DNA of 64,000 nucleotides from assembly GCA_002448235.1 (NCBI GenBank), contig DIXF01000017.1:62001-126000 (forward strand), given 5' to 3'. The notes under the pieces were generated by a model, which worked only from the letters and a program-made list of their open reading frames with translations, made no database searches and was not told the origin of the DNA. The translations under genes were made by a program, and so were the position numbers. This stretch comes from Syntrophaceae bacterium UBA6087. GTDB lineage: Bacteria > Desulfobacterota > Desulfomonilia > UBA1062. Positions 45,913 to 55,049 of this stretch are shown piece after piece. Position 1 is the stretch's first letter; every line of letters begins with the position of its first letter.

Positions 45913-45949
45913 AAAAGGCCGACCCGGATAACCCGGGCCGGCCTTTTTT
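45913..45949. terminator. Rho-independent terminator between convergent genes
   Basis: GGCCGACCCGG (45917-45927) pairs with CCGGGCCGGCC (45933-45943) apart from one mismatch, followed by TTTTTT at 45944-45949. On the other strand the stem is followed by TTTTCA, so it can serve the substrate-binding protein gene and the convergent barrel gene. Confidence 0.8.
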
Positions 45950-45970
45950 ATGCACTGTCAGCATGAAGCC

Positions 45971-47329
45971 TTAGAAGTTGTAGCTCACCTTTGCCGCATA
46001 GAGATACCAGTCTTCCTCGTAGCGCTCCTCTCCTGCTGTTTCCGGGACAGGGTTGTCCGCCCCGAGGAGGATCGCGGCGCCGTTCATCTTATGTCCTTCG
46101 ACCTTGACTACCCAGTTTTCAGTCACATCGAAGCGCGTGGTAAGGCACCAGTCTTTGAGCCAGGCCCGGTGCTTCTCGGTGTCGAGGCCCTTGGCTACGC
46201 GCTCTGATCCGCTCTTGTCGTCCTTGTTCGCATAATACACCGAGTAGTACGTCCCCAGCTCGAACCAGGGAGTAAAGCGATAGGCAACGCTCCCGTAGTA
46301 GCCCTCCGAATCGAACTCGTCGATCTTCACGGTACCGTTTGCTGACGGAGTGACACCTGCAGCAACGAGCGCCGTATTAAAGGCCCCGGCACCGAACAGT
46401 TCGTTCCGTAATTCCAGCTCATAGGAGGTGGTCATGTATTCAGCAGCAAAAACAAGGTTCCTCCAGGTGAACTCCATGGAGGCGGTATAGGTGGTGGCAT
46501 CAACATCGAAATTGCTTTTGGGAACAGTGAGCTGAGTACCGAATGAGGCTAAGCCGCCAAATGTCGCCGGATCTGAGCTTGTGTCAAACATCGTCGTGCA
46601 TTCCGATTCAAAGGAATACCCGTAAGTCGATGCGCCGATCACGAGCCCTTCCATGTTGGTGATCCACTTCACACTCCCTGCATAGGTGCGCTCTACATCG
46701 ATCTTGTCGACATCGATCGTCAGCCCTGTTGCCTTGAACGGCCACTGGTCTTCGAGCAGGCGGGCCGCGCCCTTGTCGTCGGAAATATTGATCGTGCCGT
46801 ACTGCACGTCATAGTTCAGCGAGCCAATGTCTGCCAGGGGAAGATCCCCGTAAAAGCCCACGCCCTGAACCGATGCGCTGGACTCTCTCCAGGCCTCGTT
46901 GTACACGCTCTGGGGCAGGAAGATGAAGGTGCGGAGCATGTCGAGGTCGCGGGTCTCGTTGTAGAGGCCGTGGACGAACTTCATGTTGCCTACCCTCAAG
47001 CCCAGATAGTCCTGCCAGCGGTAGTCGGCGACCGCCCAGTCCAGGAGCACCTCGTTGTCGCCGATGGAGCCCAGGTCCCGCGCGAGGAACTGCATGCCGA
47101 GGCGGAGCTTGTCGGACACGTCGGCAGAGAAGTTGATGCCGGCCTCATTGAACTGGGTCGTGCCGTCCTCTGTCTCCGCGAAGAAGTTATTGTCGCTGCT
47201 CTGCAGATACCCCTGGGAGATAAACCCGCGGATATCTATCCCTTTATATTCATAGGCGTATATACACCCGAACCCTTGAACCGCCGTCAGTACGGTCACA
47301 ATGAATATCACTCTCATCAAATTTTTCAT
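45971..47329 (-). CDS. Outer-membrane porin-like beta-barrel
   Basis: The 452-residue protein has a signal peptide (MKNLMRVIFIVTVLTAVQGFGCIYAYE) and alternating amphipathic strands rich in Tyr/Phe. It ends in the aromatic terminal strand LYAAKVSYNF, typical of BamA-recognised barrels. The pattern resembles the porins of deltaproteobacteria that are often linked to small solute-binding proteins. The start at 47329 follows GTAGGAGGC. It begins just 11 bases downstream of the stop of the small PstS-like protein gene, the two forming an operon. A solute-specific channel is likely, but specificity cannot be read from sequence. Confidence 0.8.
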   Translation of the reverse strand: MKNLMRVIFIVTVLTAVQGFGCIYAYEYKGIDIRGFISQGYLQSSDNNFFAETEDGTTQFNEAGINFSADVSDKLRLGMQFLARDLGSIGDNEVLLDWAVADYRWQDYLGLRVGNMKFVHGLYNETRDLDMLRTFIFLPQSVYNEAWRESSASVQGVGFYGDLPLADIGSLNYDVQYGTINISDDKGAARLLEDQWPFKATGLTIDVDKIDVERTYAGSVKWITNMEGLVIGASTYGYSFESECTTMFDTSSDPATFGGLASFGTQLTVPKSNFDVDATTYTASMEFTWRNLVFAAEYMTTSYELELRNELFGAGAFNTALVAAGVTPSANGTVKIDEFDSEGYYGSVAYRFTPWFELGTYYSVYYANKDDKSGSERVAKGLDTEKHRAWLKDWCLTTRFDVTENWVVKVEGHKMNGAAILLGADNPVPETAGEERYEEDWYLYAAKVSYNF

Positions 47330-47339
47330 GCCCTGCCTC

Positions 47340-47792
47340 CTACTCAATCGTAATGCTCTTCACCTGGCTCTCGTATGCGCTTGCCGGGATGTATCCAACG
47401 GCGCCAGGGGTATTTTTGACAAATTCAATAACTTCCTGCGGGCTCGCGAACGTGTCCGGAATCCTTCCCCTGCCGGTAAACGCCTGCTTCTTCCAGTAGT
47501 CTCTGAACTGCTGCGGGGTTTTCTCGACATATTCTTCCAGGAAGACATCGTTTGCATCGCTGTCTTTCAGGAGTGTAAGGGTGATTTTCTGACCGTCGCT
47601 CCACCTTGTCTTTCTGCCCAGGAACATCTCCTGGATGTTGTCCCTGCTCAAGGAGCTCGCGGGCACGGAATCATTGCAGATCACGACCACGTCCCCCGCC
47701 CTTCCGGAGGTCGCGAAGAGACCGGTGGGACCGGATACGGCAATACCTATAAACAGAACAGCGATGAGTACAGGTATGATCCTCCACTTCAT
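47340..47792 (-). CDS. Small PstS-like periplasmic protein
   Basis: The 150-residue protein has a signal peptide (MKWRIIPVLIAVLFIGIAVSGPTGLFA) followed by one lobe of a PBP-like_2 phosphate-binding fold. It has SRDNIQEMFLGRKTRWSDGQKITL and a C-terminal EVIEFVKNTPGAVGYIPASA segment. Full PstS proteins have two lobes and about 300 residues; such one-lobe versions are widespread next to porins or kinases and their ligand is unclear. The site AAGGAG precedes the ATG. The porin-like gene follows almost directly. The pair may belong to anion uptake or signalling. Confidence 0.8.
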   Translation of the reverse strand: MKWRIIPVLIAVLFIGIAVSGPTGLFATSGRAGDVVVICNDSVPASSLSRDNIQEMFLGRKTRWSDGQKITLTLLKDSDANDVFLEEYVEKTPQQFRDYWKKQAFTGRGRIPDTFASPQEVIEFVKNTPGAVGYIPASAYESQVKSITIE

Positions 47793-48346
47793 GACAGTGT
47801 TTCTCCTTTCCAGCGTAATATCAACTCTGTAAGCCCAATATTCAATTACATACGGACATCTATCGGGGATTGCTCTCCGATTCTTGAATTGCGGTCATTG
47901 CATGGCCCGTTTGTGCTGTATAGCCCAATCTCTCAACAATATCAATATTTTCTCAAGTATTTCCGCACCGATGGCGTTGAATTGTGATACGTATGTGCGA
48001 ATCCATTAATTCTCATGTGGTTTATAAATTGCTTCATGATGCATCTTTTATCCCTGCAGCTCATCTAAATTTTTTGACCTGAGAGAATAGCACCGTTAAA
48101 TCGGGGCCGTTCATAAACTGAATATTCATACGTTATATAGCAGTGTATACGACTAATTTTTACAAAATAGATCGCCATTTTCAAAGCAGCTCCCGTGTCT
48201 GCCCGAAACCGCAAACAGCACGCATGAGCAAAACAAGTTTCCCGGATAACCCTTTTAAGGACTCGACTATCTGTGAAAACCCTGAGTAAAGCTGCATCCC
48301 GTCCAAGATCCTGTCATGAGACGGATGCCGGCGAAGGAAAAAATAG
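47793..48346. other. Long intergenic region between divergent units
   Basis: This stretch of 554 bases separates the PstS-like gene (leftward) from the ErcA-like gene (rightward). It is moderately AT-rich. It holds one recognisable candidate promoter for the leftward operon (47917-47945). No tRNA, riboswitch, IS end or long repeat was recognised. Confidence 0.4.
47917..47945 (-). promoter_or_regulatory. Candidate sigma70 promoter for the PstS-like/porin operon
   Basis: On the minus strand TTGATA (47945-47940) and TATACA (47922-47917) are separated by exactly 17 bases. This gives a leader of about 120 bases to the PstS-like gene. It is a sequence match only. Confidence 0.35.
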
Positions 48347-49513
48347 ATGACTTCACCAGAGAGTATCGAACTGAGAAAATTCGTAGCCCCTGAATTTATT
48401 TATGGAACTGATGCCAGACTCCTGGTCGGCCGATATTCCAGGAACTTCGGCGCCCGCAAGGTCCTCGTCGTGACCGACCCCGGAGTGGTTGAAGCCGGCT
48501 GGACGTCGCAGGTAGTTTCCAGCCTCGAGCAGGAAGGGCTTCCCTGCATCGTCTTTTCATCGGTCAGCTCCAACCCTCGAGCTGAAGAAGTGATGGCCGG
48601 CGCCCGATTGTATCGGTCTGAAGGGTGCAACGTCATCGTGGCCGTCGGCGGGGGCAGTCCTATGGACTGCGCCAAAGGAATCGGGATAGTAGACTCAAAC
48701 GACGTCCATATCCTGGACTTTGAAGGTGTGGATCAAGTCCCTGTACCCGGCCCCCCGCTGATCTGCGTCCCGACAACCGCAGGCAGTGCAGCCGATGTCT
48801 CCCAGTTTGCAATCATCACCGACCTGGTGAAAAAAGTCAAAATCGCTATCATCAGCAAAACGGTCGTACCGGACGTTGCATTGATCGATCCTGTGACGAC
48901 AACCACCATGGATGTCGATCTGACGGCGCACACGGGTATGGACGCCCTGACGCACGGGATCGAGGCTTTTGCCTCCAATGCAAGCTCTCCTGTCACCGAC
49001 CTGCACGCGCTCGAAGCTATTCGCCTGGTATCGGCCAATCTGCTGGATTCTCTTTCTTTTATTGATGACTTGAATTTCCGCAGCAAATTGATGCTGGGCA
49101 GTCTCCATGCCGGACTGGCCTTCTCAAACGCGAGCCTGGGAATCCTCCATGCGATGACCCACAGTCTGGGCGGGTATCTGGATCTCGCGCACGGCCACTG
49201 TAATGCCATCCTTCTGCACCACGTGATTGACTATAACTTCGATACAGTCCCCGAGCGCTACTGCAGCATCGGCGAAGCCATGGGCATCCCTCTGCGCGGA
49301 ATGACCTTTGCGCAAAAGAAGAATGCCATTCTGAAAGAGGTTGATCGAATACAGCAAACGGCCGGTGTGAGCCAGACCCTTGGGCAAATGGGCGTATCCC
49401 GTGCCGATATTCCCAGGCTGGCCGAGCATGCCATGTCCGATGCATGCATAGCGACAAACCCGCGCAAGCCGGGCCGCAAAGATATCGAGGCGCTTTATGA
49501 AAAGGCATTCTGA
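48347..49513 (+). CDS. ercA: ErcA-like iron-containing alcohol dehydrogenase
   Basis: The 388-residue group III (iron-type) alcohol dehydrogenase fold closely resembles ErcA, the alcohol-dehydrogenase-like regulatory protein of ethanol oxidation in pseudomonads. It has the VAVGGGSPMDCAKGIGI nucleotide motif, the CVPTTAGSAADVSQFAII segment and the metal-binding region TGMDALTHGIEAF followed by HAMTHSLGGYLDLAHGHCN with the ligand histidines. ErcA-type proteins sit with sensor kinases. Here the coding end overlaps the next kinase by 17 bases, arguing for a functional unit. GAAGGA precedes the ATG. It may oxidise an alcohol or act as a sensor/regulator of the kinase. Confidence 0.82.
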   Translation: MTSPESIELRKFVAPEFIYGTDARLLVGRYSRNFGARKVLVVTDPGVVEAGWTSQVVSSLEQEGLPCIVFSSVSSNPRAEEVMAGARLYRSEGCNVIVAVGGGSPMDCAKGIGIVDSNDVHILDFEGVDQVPVPGPPLICVPTTAGSAADVSQFAIITDLVKKVKIAIISKTVVPDVALIDPVTTTTMDVDLTAHTGMDALTHGIEAFASNASSPVTDLHALEAIRLVSANLLDSLSFIDDLNFRSKLMLGSLHAGLAFSNASLGILHAMTHSLGGYLDLAHGHCNAILLHHVIDYNFDTVPERYCSIGEAMGIPLRGMTFAQKKNAILKEVDRIQQTAGVSQTLGQMGVSRADIPRLAEHAMSDACIATNPRKPGRKDIEALYEKAF

Positions 49514-51416
49514 GATTCCCATTGACTGGGATGCACAGCGCGCCAAGATCATAGGCCTTGGCGAAAATTCGATTCAAAAAAGCTACTATCCCGAGCTCCA
49601 GCGGCGACTGGCCGATTTAGAGCTCTTCAGGGCCTTGCTGGATCAAAGCAATGACAGCATATTCATCGCCCGGGCACCATCGTTTATCCTTATAGACGTC
49701 AATGAACCGTCTTGCCGCCAACTGGAATATACACGCGGAGAAATGCTCTCCCTGTCATTCATGGATTTGATACCCCCGTCAGAATCTCAGCGGATCAAAG
49801 CGTTATTGGCCGCCCCTGAGATTGCACAGCGGGGAGTACAAGTGACGGTTACGCTTCGAAAACGTGGCGGCGCTACCGTACCGGTGGAAATGAATATCCG
49901 GTTTGTGGAGATGGGGGATGCCGTGTATCTCGTAGCCGTCGTACGTGATATCACGGAACGGAAAAGGGCTGAAGAAGAGCTGTATAAGTATAGGGAGCAG
50001 TTGGAAGAACTCGTAACAGACCGGACAAGGGAGCTGGAAGAGAAGAACAGGAAGCTGGGCGAGGAAATCATTGAGCGCCGGAAGACGGAAGAAGAAAAGA
50101 GAAAAGTCGAGGCGCAACTATCCCAGGCCCAGAAGATCGAAGCCCTTGGCAGCTTTGCCGGCGGGATAGCCCATGACCTGAACAACATCCTCTACCCTGT
50201 CATCATCAACACCGAGATCCTCCTGGAAGACACAGAGATGGGAACGAATTGCCATGAGATGCTGAATCAGACCCTGCAGGCTGCATACCGCCAGAGAGAC
50301 CTGGTGAAGCAGATCCTTTCCTTCAGCAGGCAGGGTGTGCAGAAATTTACCCCGATACAGATAGCGCCGCTGCTGAACAGTACGCTCGACTTCATCCGGT
50401 CCACCTTGCCAAGCACTATCGAGATACGGCGCTCCATCGATGCCGCGTCCGACGTGATCATGGGCGATCCCATACAGATCCAGCAGGTCATTATGAACCT
50501 CTGTAAAAATGCTGCAGATGCCCTGGCGTCACAGAGAGGGTTTATAGAAGTGAGCCTCTCGGATAAACACCTGGATCCTGATCCTGCCCGGCCGGATATC
50601 AGGGCAGGCGAATATCTCGAGATTGCGGTGAGAGATACAGGGCACGGAATACCGCCGGATGTAGTGAGCCGGATTTTTGATCCGTTCTTCACGACAAAAG
50701 GCTTCGGCAAAGGCAGCGGCATGGGGCTTTCGGTTGTCCACGGGGTTTTGAAGAGGCATGGCGCATCCATTCGGGTAGAAAGCGAGGAAGGGAAAGGGTC
50801 ACGGTTTGCCGTGCACCTTCCCCTCTACGATCAGAAAACAAATAAAGGTCTATCAGGCCGGAAGGGTCAGGAGAAGGGCAGCGTACAAATCATGCTGGTC
50901 GATGACGAGAGAATCATCCTCTCCAGCCTGAAGCATTTGCTCCAGAGGCTCGGCTACAAAGTGACCACGGCGGAAAACGGTCTGGAGGCATTGGAATCGT
51001 TCCGCAAAGCGCCTGACGAGTTCGATCTCGTCGTCACCGACATGGTCATGCCGGAGATAACGGGCATAGAACTCGGCAGAAGACTCCTGGACATACGGCC
51101 CGATGTCCCGGTTATCCTGTGCACCGGCTATAGCGATACCATTGATGATCATGAGGTGAAAGGCCTGGGCTTTCACGGGCTGCTCATGAAGCCCGTCGGC
51201 ACCAGCGAGCTCAAGAAGGCCATCTCCCTGGCCCTCGGGGCAGGCGTCTCCGGCGGTGAAGTGGCCCGCACAAAGGCATCCCCTCTGACGAAACGAAACG
51301 ATCTCATGATTTCGAAGAAATTTCCCGATCATTCCCATAGCTCCGGAGTAGTCCTGGAGATGGGTAACGACGAGATGGTGACGGATAAAAAAGACACCGA
51401 TTTCGAGCGTTACTGA
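49497..51416 (+). CDS. Hybrid PAS histidine kinase with receiver
   Basis: The 639-residue soluble kinase has a PAS domain (about residues 40-165, SFILIDVNEPSCRQLEYTRGEM) and a coiled coil. HisKA has His226 in GGIAHDLNNILYP and is followed by an HATPase domain (DTGHGIPPDVVSRIFDPFFTTK, GSGMGLSVVHG). A C-terminal receiver carries an acidic pair near Asp469 and phospho-acceptor Asp515 (VVTDMVMPE). The kinase core is nearly the same as in the membrane kinase at 12807, marking them as paralogues. Its start lies inside the ErcA-like gene. The downstream CheW gene is 27 bases away. Signal and output are unknown; the alcohol-dehydrogenase-like neighbour suggests a redox or alcohol cue. Confidence 0.9.
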   Translation: MKRHSEIPIDWDAQRAKIIGLGENSIQKSYYPELQRRLADLELFRALLDQSNDSIFIARAPSFILIDVNEPSCRQLEYTRGEMLSLSFMDLIPPSESQRIKALLAAPEIAQRGVQVTVTLRKRGGATVPVEMNIRFVEMGDAVYLVAVVRDITERKRAEEELYKYREQLEELVTDRTRELEEKNRKLGEEIIERRKTEEEKRKVEAQLSQAQKIEALGSFAGGIAHDLNNILYPVIINTEILLEDTEMGTNCHEMLNQTLQAAYRQRDLVKQILSFSRQGVQKFTPIQIAPLLNSTLDFIRSTLPSTIEIRRSIDAASDVIMGDPIQIQQVIMNLCKNAADALASQRGFIEVSLSDKHLDPDPARPDIRAGEYLEIAVRDTGHGIPPDVVSRIFDPFFTTKGFGKGSGMGLSVVHGVLKRHGASIRVESEEGKGSRFAVHLPLYDQKTNKGLSGRKGQEKGSVQIMLVDDERIILSSLKHLLQRLGYKVTTAENGLEALESFRKAPDEFDLVVTDMVMPEITGIELGRRLLDIRPDVPVILCTGYSDTIDDHEVKGLGFHGLLMKPVGTSELKKAISLALGAGVSGGEVARTKASPLTKRNDLMISKKFPDHSHSSGVVLEMGNDEMVTDKKDTDFERY

Positions 51417-51443
51417 TACTTTCATGTGAAAAAGGAGCACGCG

Positions 51444-51983
51444 ATGAGTGTACAAGGAATAACAGAGGTGACGCAGTATCTGTCGTTTCACCTGGACGAA
51501 GAAGAGTATGCGCTGGAGATCTCCCGGGTCCGGGAGGTGCTCGACTTCACGAAGATCACGAAGGTGCCCCAGTCGCCCGATTTCATGCGGGGGGTGATCA
51601 ACCTGAGGGGCTCGGTGGTCCCGGTGGTGGACCTCAAGCACAAGTTCGGCATCGGCAGGACGGAGAAGACCGTCCTTACCCGTATCATCATCTGCGAGAT
51701 CGACATCGACGACGGCATGACCGTCATCGGGGCCCTGGCAGACTCTGTCCACGAGGTCATGGATATCGAGCCGGAGAATATCGAGCCTGCCCCGAAGATC
51801 GGGACCCGCCTGAACACCGAATTTCTGAAGGGCATGGGCAAGAGGGACGAAGAATTCATCATGATCCTCGATATCGACAAGGTCTTCTCAGCAGAAGAGC
51901 TCCTGCTCGTAAATCAATCGGGCCGGGATTCGTACGGCTCGTCCAGAGGGGAGCAATCCCCGGTAGTGGAAGCATCGTTGTAA
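51444..51983 (+). CDS. cheW: CheW coupling protein
   Basis: The 179-residue CheW protein has YLSFHLDEEEYALEISRVREVL at the start and GVINLRGSVVPVVDLKHKFG in the middle, the standard scaffold that links chemoreceptors to CheA. The start follows AAAAAGGAG; a GTG six codons earlier is less likely. No CheA or chemoreceptor gene is nearby, and it stands between two PAS histidine kinases, 27 bases after the hybrid one. It may serve a distant chemosensory array or couple to unusual kinases. It is cytoplasmic. Confidence 0.93.
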   Translation: MSVQGITEVTQYLSFHLDEEEYALEISRVREVLDFTKITKVPQSPDFMRGVINLRGSVVPVVDLKHKFGIGRTEKTVLTRIIICEIDIDDGMTVIGALADSVHEVMDIEPENIEPAPKIGTRLNTEFLKGMGKRDEEFIMILDIDKVFSAEELLLVNQSGRDSYGSSRGEQSPVVEASL

Positions 51984-51995
51984 TAAATGCCTGTA

Positions 51996-52027
51996 AGGCT
52001 ATCTCCCTTCCCCACGGGAGATAGCCT
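51996..52027. terminator. Hairpin after cheW
   Basis: AGGCTATCTCCC (51996-52007) and GGGAGATAGCCT (52016-52027) form a perfect 12-base stem with an 8-base loop just after the cheW stop. No T-tract follows, so it may be a Rho-aided or processing structure rather than a classic terminator. Confidence 0.5.
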
Positions 52028-52196
52028 GAAATATCCATTGGGAAGAAACCCTGAATCGATGCGGCATGCTTGTACACAGCACGCATCTATCCTCATTCAG
52101 TCTTTTGAATCTTTTTCTCCGTTCATTCATCTCTATTTGAGTATGTTCCGCACGAAAAATTCATTCTCCATGCTATAAACCAAAGGCTCAACCGGC

Positions 52197-55049
52197 ATGA
52201 CTGAAAAAAACAACAGCACGAAGTATTCAAAGGATCTGTTCCGGGCTATCGTAGGGGTAGCCGTCGCTTTCGCCGTACTTCTGGCCGCTAAGCTTCTCCT
52301 CTTCAGAGAGCCCGCGCCTGTGCTTGCCGCCGTCACCTGGTTTATCCCCGCCATAAGCCTGTTCCAGGCGCTCACCCTTTTCTCCGTGGGCTTCCTGGCG
52401 CTCGGACGCTACCATGTGTTGCGGGACCTTCCATCCTTCTGGATTGGAATGGGCACTACAGGCTTCGGAACAGCACTCGTGTTTTACGCGCTCACCTGGC
52501 CAGGCCTGTTGCCGGACGGCGGACCCGTCATCGCAAGCCTTCCCGGGACCCCGGCGTGGTTTGTGCAACTCGGCATCACCGTTTTCAGCACATTCCTGCT
52601 GGCAGCCGTTCTGTCTCGCCGTCCGAGAGGTGGGAAACCGGCGGGCGGGCATTTACCGGCTTTGATGACTGCCTGGATAGTATTCCTAGCCGTCGCGTTC
52701 ACACTTGTCGTTCACGCCGAGCAGTATCTGCCCGTGCTGGTCACCGCCACAGGGGTCTTCGCCATGCCTCTCCTGGTATGGAATGCCGCGGTGGCGGTCC
52801 TTTTTGCGGCAGGCGCCGCGCTCTCGACCCGCCGCTATCTGCAGACCGGGAATGCCCTCTTGGGATATATTGTCTTTGCCCAGATGGGATTTGCTTTCGC
52901 CATATTCATTACCGTAGGCGGAATGACGCGTTACGATCTCTGGTGGTATCTGCTGCGTGTCATTCTCACGGGCAGCTCTCTGATCGTCCTGTTCGGCCTT
53001 CTCTATGAGTATGTGCAGCTGTACCGCCGCGAGAGAGAAAGGACAGCCCAGTTGCTCGAGGCCGAAAACGAGCTCATCGTTGCCAGGGATGAGGCTGAGA
53101 GAAACTATCTCCAGCTGCATGCAATCATTGAAAACATGGGTGAAGGCGTTGTCGCAGCCGATGCCCGGGGAGATATATTCCTGATCAACAGGGCCATGCT
53201 CGCCATTGCCGGCCTGGAAGACGCTCCCAAAGAACACTTGAGCCGGTATGTCGGCAGGACGGAGATACGGGATGTCGACGGGAGAAAGGTCTCCCCGGAA
53301 CAGTGGCCCGTTGCGCGGGCGCTCCGCGGCGAGAGCGTGCGCGATGTCGAGTTCTTTGTCCGGCGCCTGGATACGGGCAAGTGCTACACCGCCCTGTACA
53401 ACGCGGCACCGGTGCCGGATAAGGACGGCAGGATCCTGATGGCGATCGGAATCGTAAGGGACATCACCAGCCGGAAAAAGGCCGAGGAGAAGGTGCGAAA
53501 GCTCAACGAGGAGCTCGAAGGAAAGGTGCGGGAACGCACACATGTTCTGGCTCGGACGGTGGAGCGGCTGGAGAGCCAGCGGGAGGTCTTGCAGACCGTC
53601 ATCGACAATATTCCGGTAATGCTGGTTCTTTATGACGCACAGGGCAACATAAAGCTGGTGAACCGCGAGTTCCAGAGGCTGCTGGGATGGTCTCTGAAAG
53701 AGGCCCGGAACATGGATCTCATGGCTTCCGTCTATCCCGATCCCCATTATCGCAGGGAGGTATGGGAATACATGAAAGAAGCGCAGCCTGCCTGGAAGGA
53801 CTTCGAGGTCACCACCCGTTCGGGAAGCATCTTTTCAAGCTCCTGGACCAATGTGCGGCTCTCGGACGGCGCTCAGATCGGCATCGGCATCGACGTGAGC
53901 GAGCGCAGAAGGATGGAGCAGGACATGGAGCGCCTCGCCAAAGCCGTCGGGCAGGCAGGCGAAGGCATCGTGGTCTTCGACCGCGAGTGGAACATCGAAT
54001 ACATCAATCCGGCGTATGAAAACTTGACCGGATATACCCGGGACGAGCTGGTCGGGAGGAGAATCACTTCTCTGACCGGCTACCTCGACGAAAACGACTA
54101 TAAAGAGATCATCGAGTACGTTACCGAACATGGAAAAGAATGGATCGGCCGGCAGAAGAGAACGAGGAAGACCGGAGAGGTTTTCGATGTCAGCCTGACG
54201 GTCACGCCGGTATACACTCAGGAAGGCGCGGTCACGAGCTACATTTCTGTCGTCCGGGACATCACCGGCGAGGTGAGGCTGCAGGAACAGCTCGCGCAGA
54301 ACCAGAAGCTCGAGTCCATCGGCACGCTGGCAGGGGGGATCGCGCATGATCTGAAGAACATCCTCACGCCCATCGTGATCAACTCGGAGATTGCCCTGAT
54401 GGACGTGGCGGAGGACCATCCGGTCCACGAGATGCTTGAGGAGATCAAACAGGCGGCCAGGATGGGCACGGACGTGGTGAACCAGATCGTGACCTTCAGC
54501 CGCAGAAACATACTGGAGAAGAAGCCGGTGGCCATCGAACCGGTGGTGAAAGAGGCAGTGGACTTTCTGAGGACTGCGCTTCCCTCTACCATCGATATCC
54601 GTCAGAAGCTCTCCGGGCAAGGGTCTCTGGTGATGGCCGATGCCACACGGATAAAGCAGGTGATGATAAACCTGGGCATCAATGCGGGCCATGCCATGAA
54701 AGACAGGGGCGGGCTGCTGGAGGTGAAGCTGACCAGAGAGTGGCTGAGCGAGGATGAGGCGGGCAGTTTGTCTCCGGATCTTCCGGCGGGACCGTACGTG
54801 CTTATCATGGTGAGAGATTCGGGAGTCGGGATGGACGAGCAGACGATGCAGCGGATCTTCGAGCCTTTTTTCACCACCAAGAAGCACGGCGAGGGCACCG
54901 GCATGGGCCTGGCGGTGGTGCACGGCATCGTCAAGGATCACAAGGGCGCGGTCACGGTCTGGAGCAGGCCGGGCAGAGGCTCATCCTTCTGCATACTGCT
55001 GCCGGTTCTCAAAAATGAATCCGAGAAGAACAGTGCCGTATCCTGTTAG
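52197..55049 (+). CDS. Membrane multi-PAS sensor histidine kinase
   Basis: The 950-residue kinase has an N-terminal block of about seven helices (residues 15-275). Three PAS units follow: about 305-425 (ENMGEGVVAADARGDIFLINRAM), about 465-565 and about 570-690 (QAGEGIVVFDREWNIEYINPAY). HisKA has His717 in GGIAHDLKNILTP, and the HATPase domain is marked by DSGVGMDEQTMQRIFEPFFTTK. There is no receiver domain. The last two PAS units and the kinase core are paralogous to the cytosolic kinase at 15041. It ends 4 bases inside the convergent gene's stop region. No regulator is adjacent. The signal is unknown; a membrane-borne one is possible. Confidence 0.9.
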   Translation: MTEKNNSTKYSKDLFRAIVGVAVAFAVLLAAKLLLFREPAPVLAAVTWFIPAISLFQALTLFSVGFLALGRYHVLRDLPSFWIGMGTTGFGTALVFYALTWPGLLPDGGPVIASLPGTPAWFVQLGITVFSTFLLAAVLSRRPRGGKPAGGHLPALMTAWIVFLAVAFTLVVHAEQYLPVLVTATGVFAMPLLVWNAAVAVLFAAGAALSTRRYLQTGNALLGYIVFAQMGFAFAIFITVGGMTRYDLWWYLLRVILTGSSLIVLFGLLYEYVQLYRRERERTAQLLEAENELIVARDEAERNYLQLHAIIENMGEGVVAADARGDIFLINRAMLAIAGLEDAPKEHLSRYVGRTEIRDVDGRKVSPEQWPVARALRGESVRDVEFFVRRLDTGKCYTALYNAAPVPDKDGRILMAIGIVRDITSRKKAEEKVRKLNEELEGKVRERTHVLARTVERLESQREVLQTVIDNIPVMLVLYDAQGNIKLVNREFQRLLGWSLKEARNMDLMASVYPDPHYRREVWEYMKEAQPAWKDFEVTTRSGSIFSSSWTNVRLSDGAQIGIGIDVSERRRMEQDMERLAKAVGQAGEGIVVFDREWNIEYINPAYENLTGYTRDELVGRRITSLTGYLDENDYKEIIEYVTEHGKEWIGRQKRTRKTGEVFDVSLTVTPVYTQEGAVTSYISVVRDITGEVRLQEQLAQNQKLESIGTLAGGIAHDLKNILTPIVINSEIALMDVAEDHPVHEMLEEIKQAARMGTDVVNQIVTFSRRNILEKKPVAIEPVVKEAVDFLRTALPSTIDIRQKLSGQGSLVMADATRIKQVMINLGINAGHAMKDRGGLLEVKLTREWLSEDEAGSLSPDLPAGPYVLIMVRDSGVGMDEQTMQRIFEPFFTTKKHGEGTGMGLAVVHGIVKDHKGAVTVWSRPGRGSSFCILLPVLKNESEKNSAVSC

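Noticed and set aside
48240..48300. Thiamine-riboswitch-like CTGAG segment before the ErcA-like gene
   Set aside because: The rest of the thi-box core is missing and the downstream gene is unrelated to thiamine.
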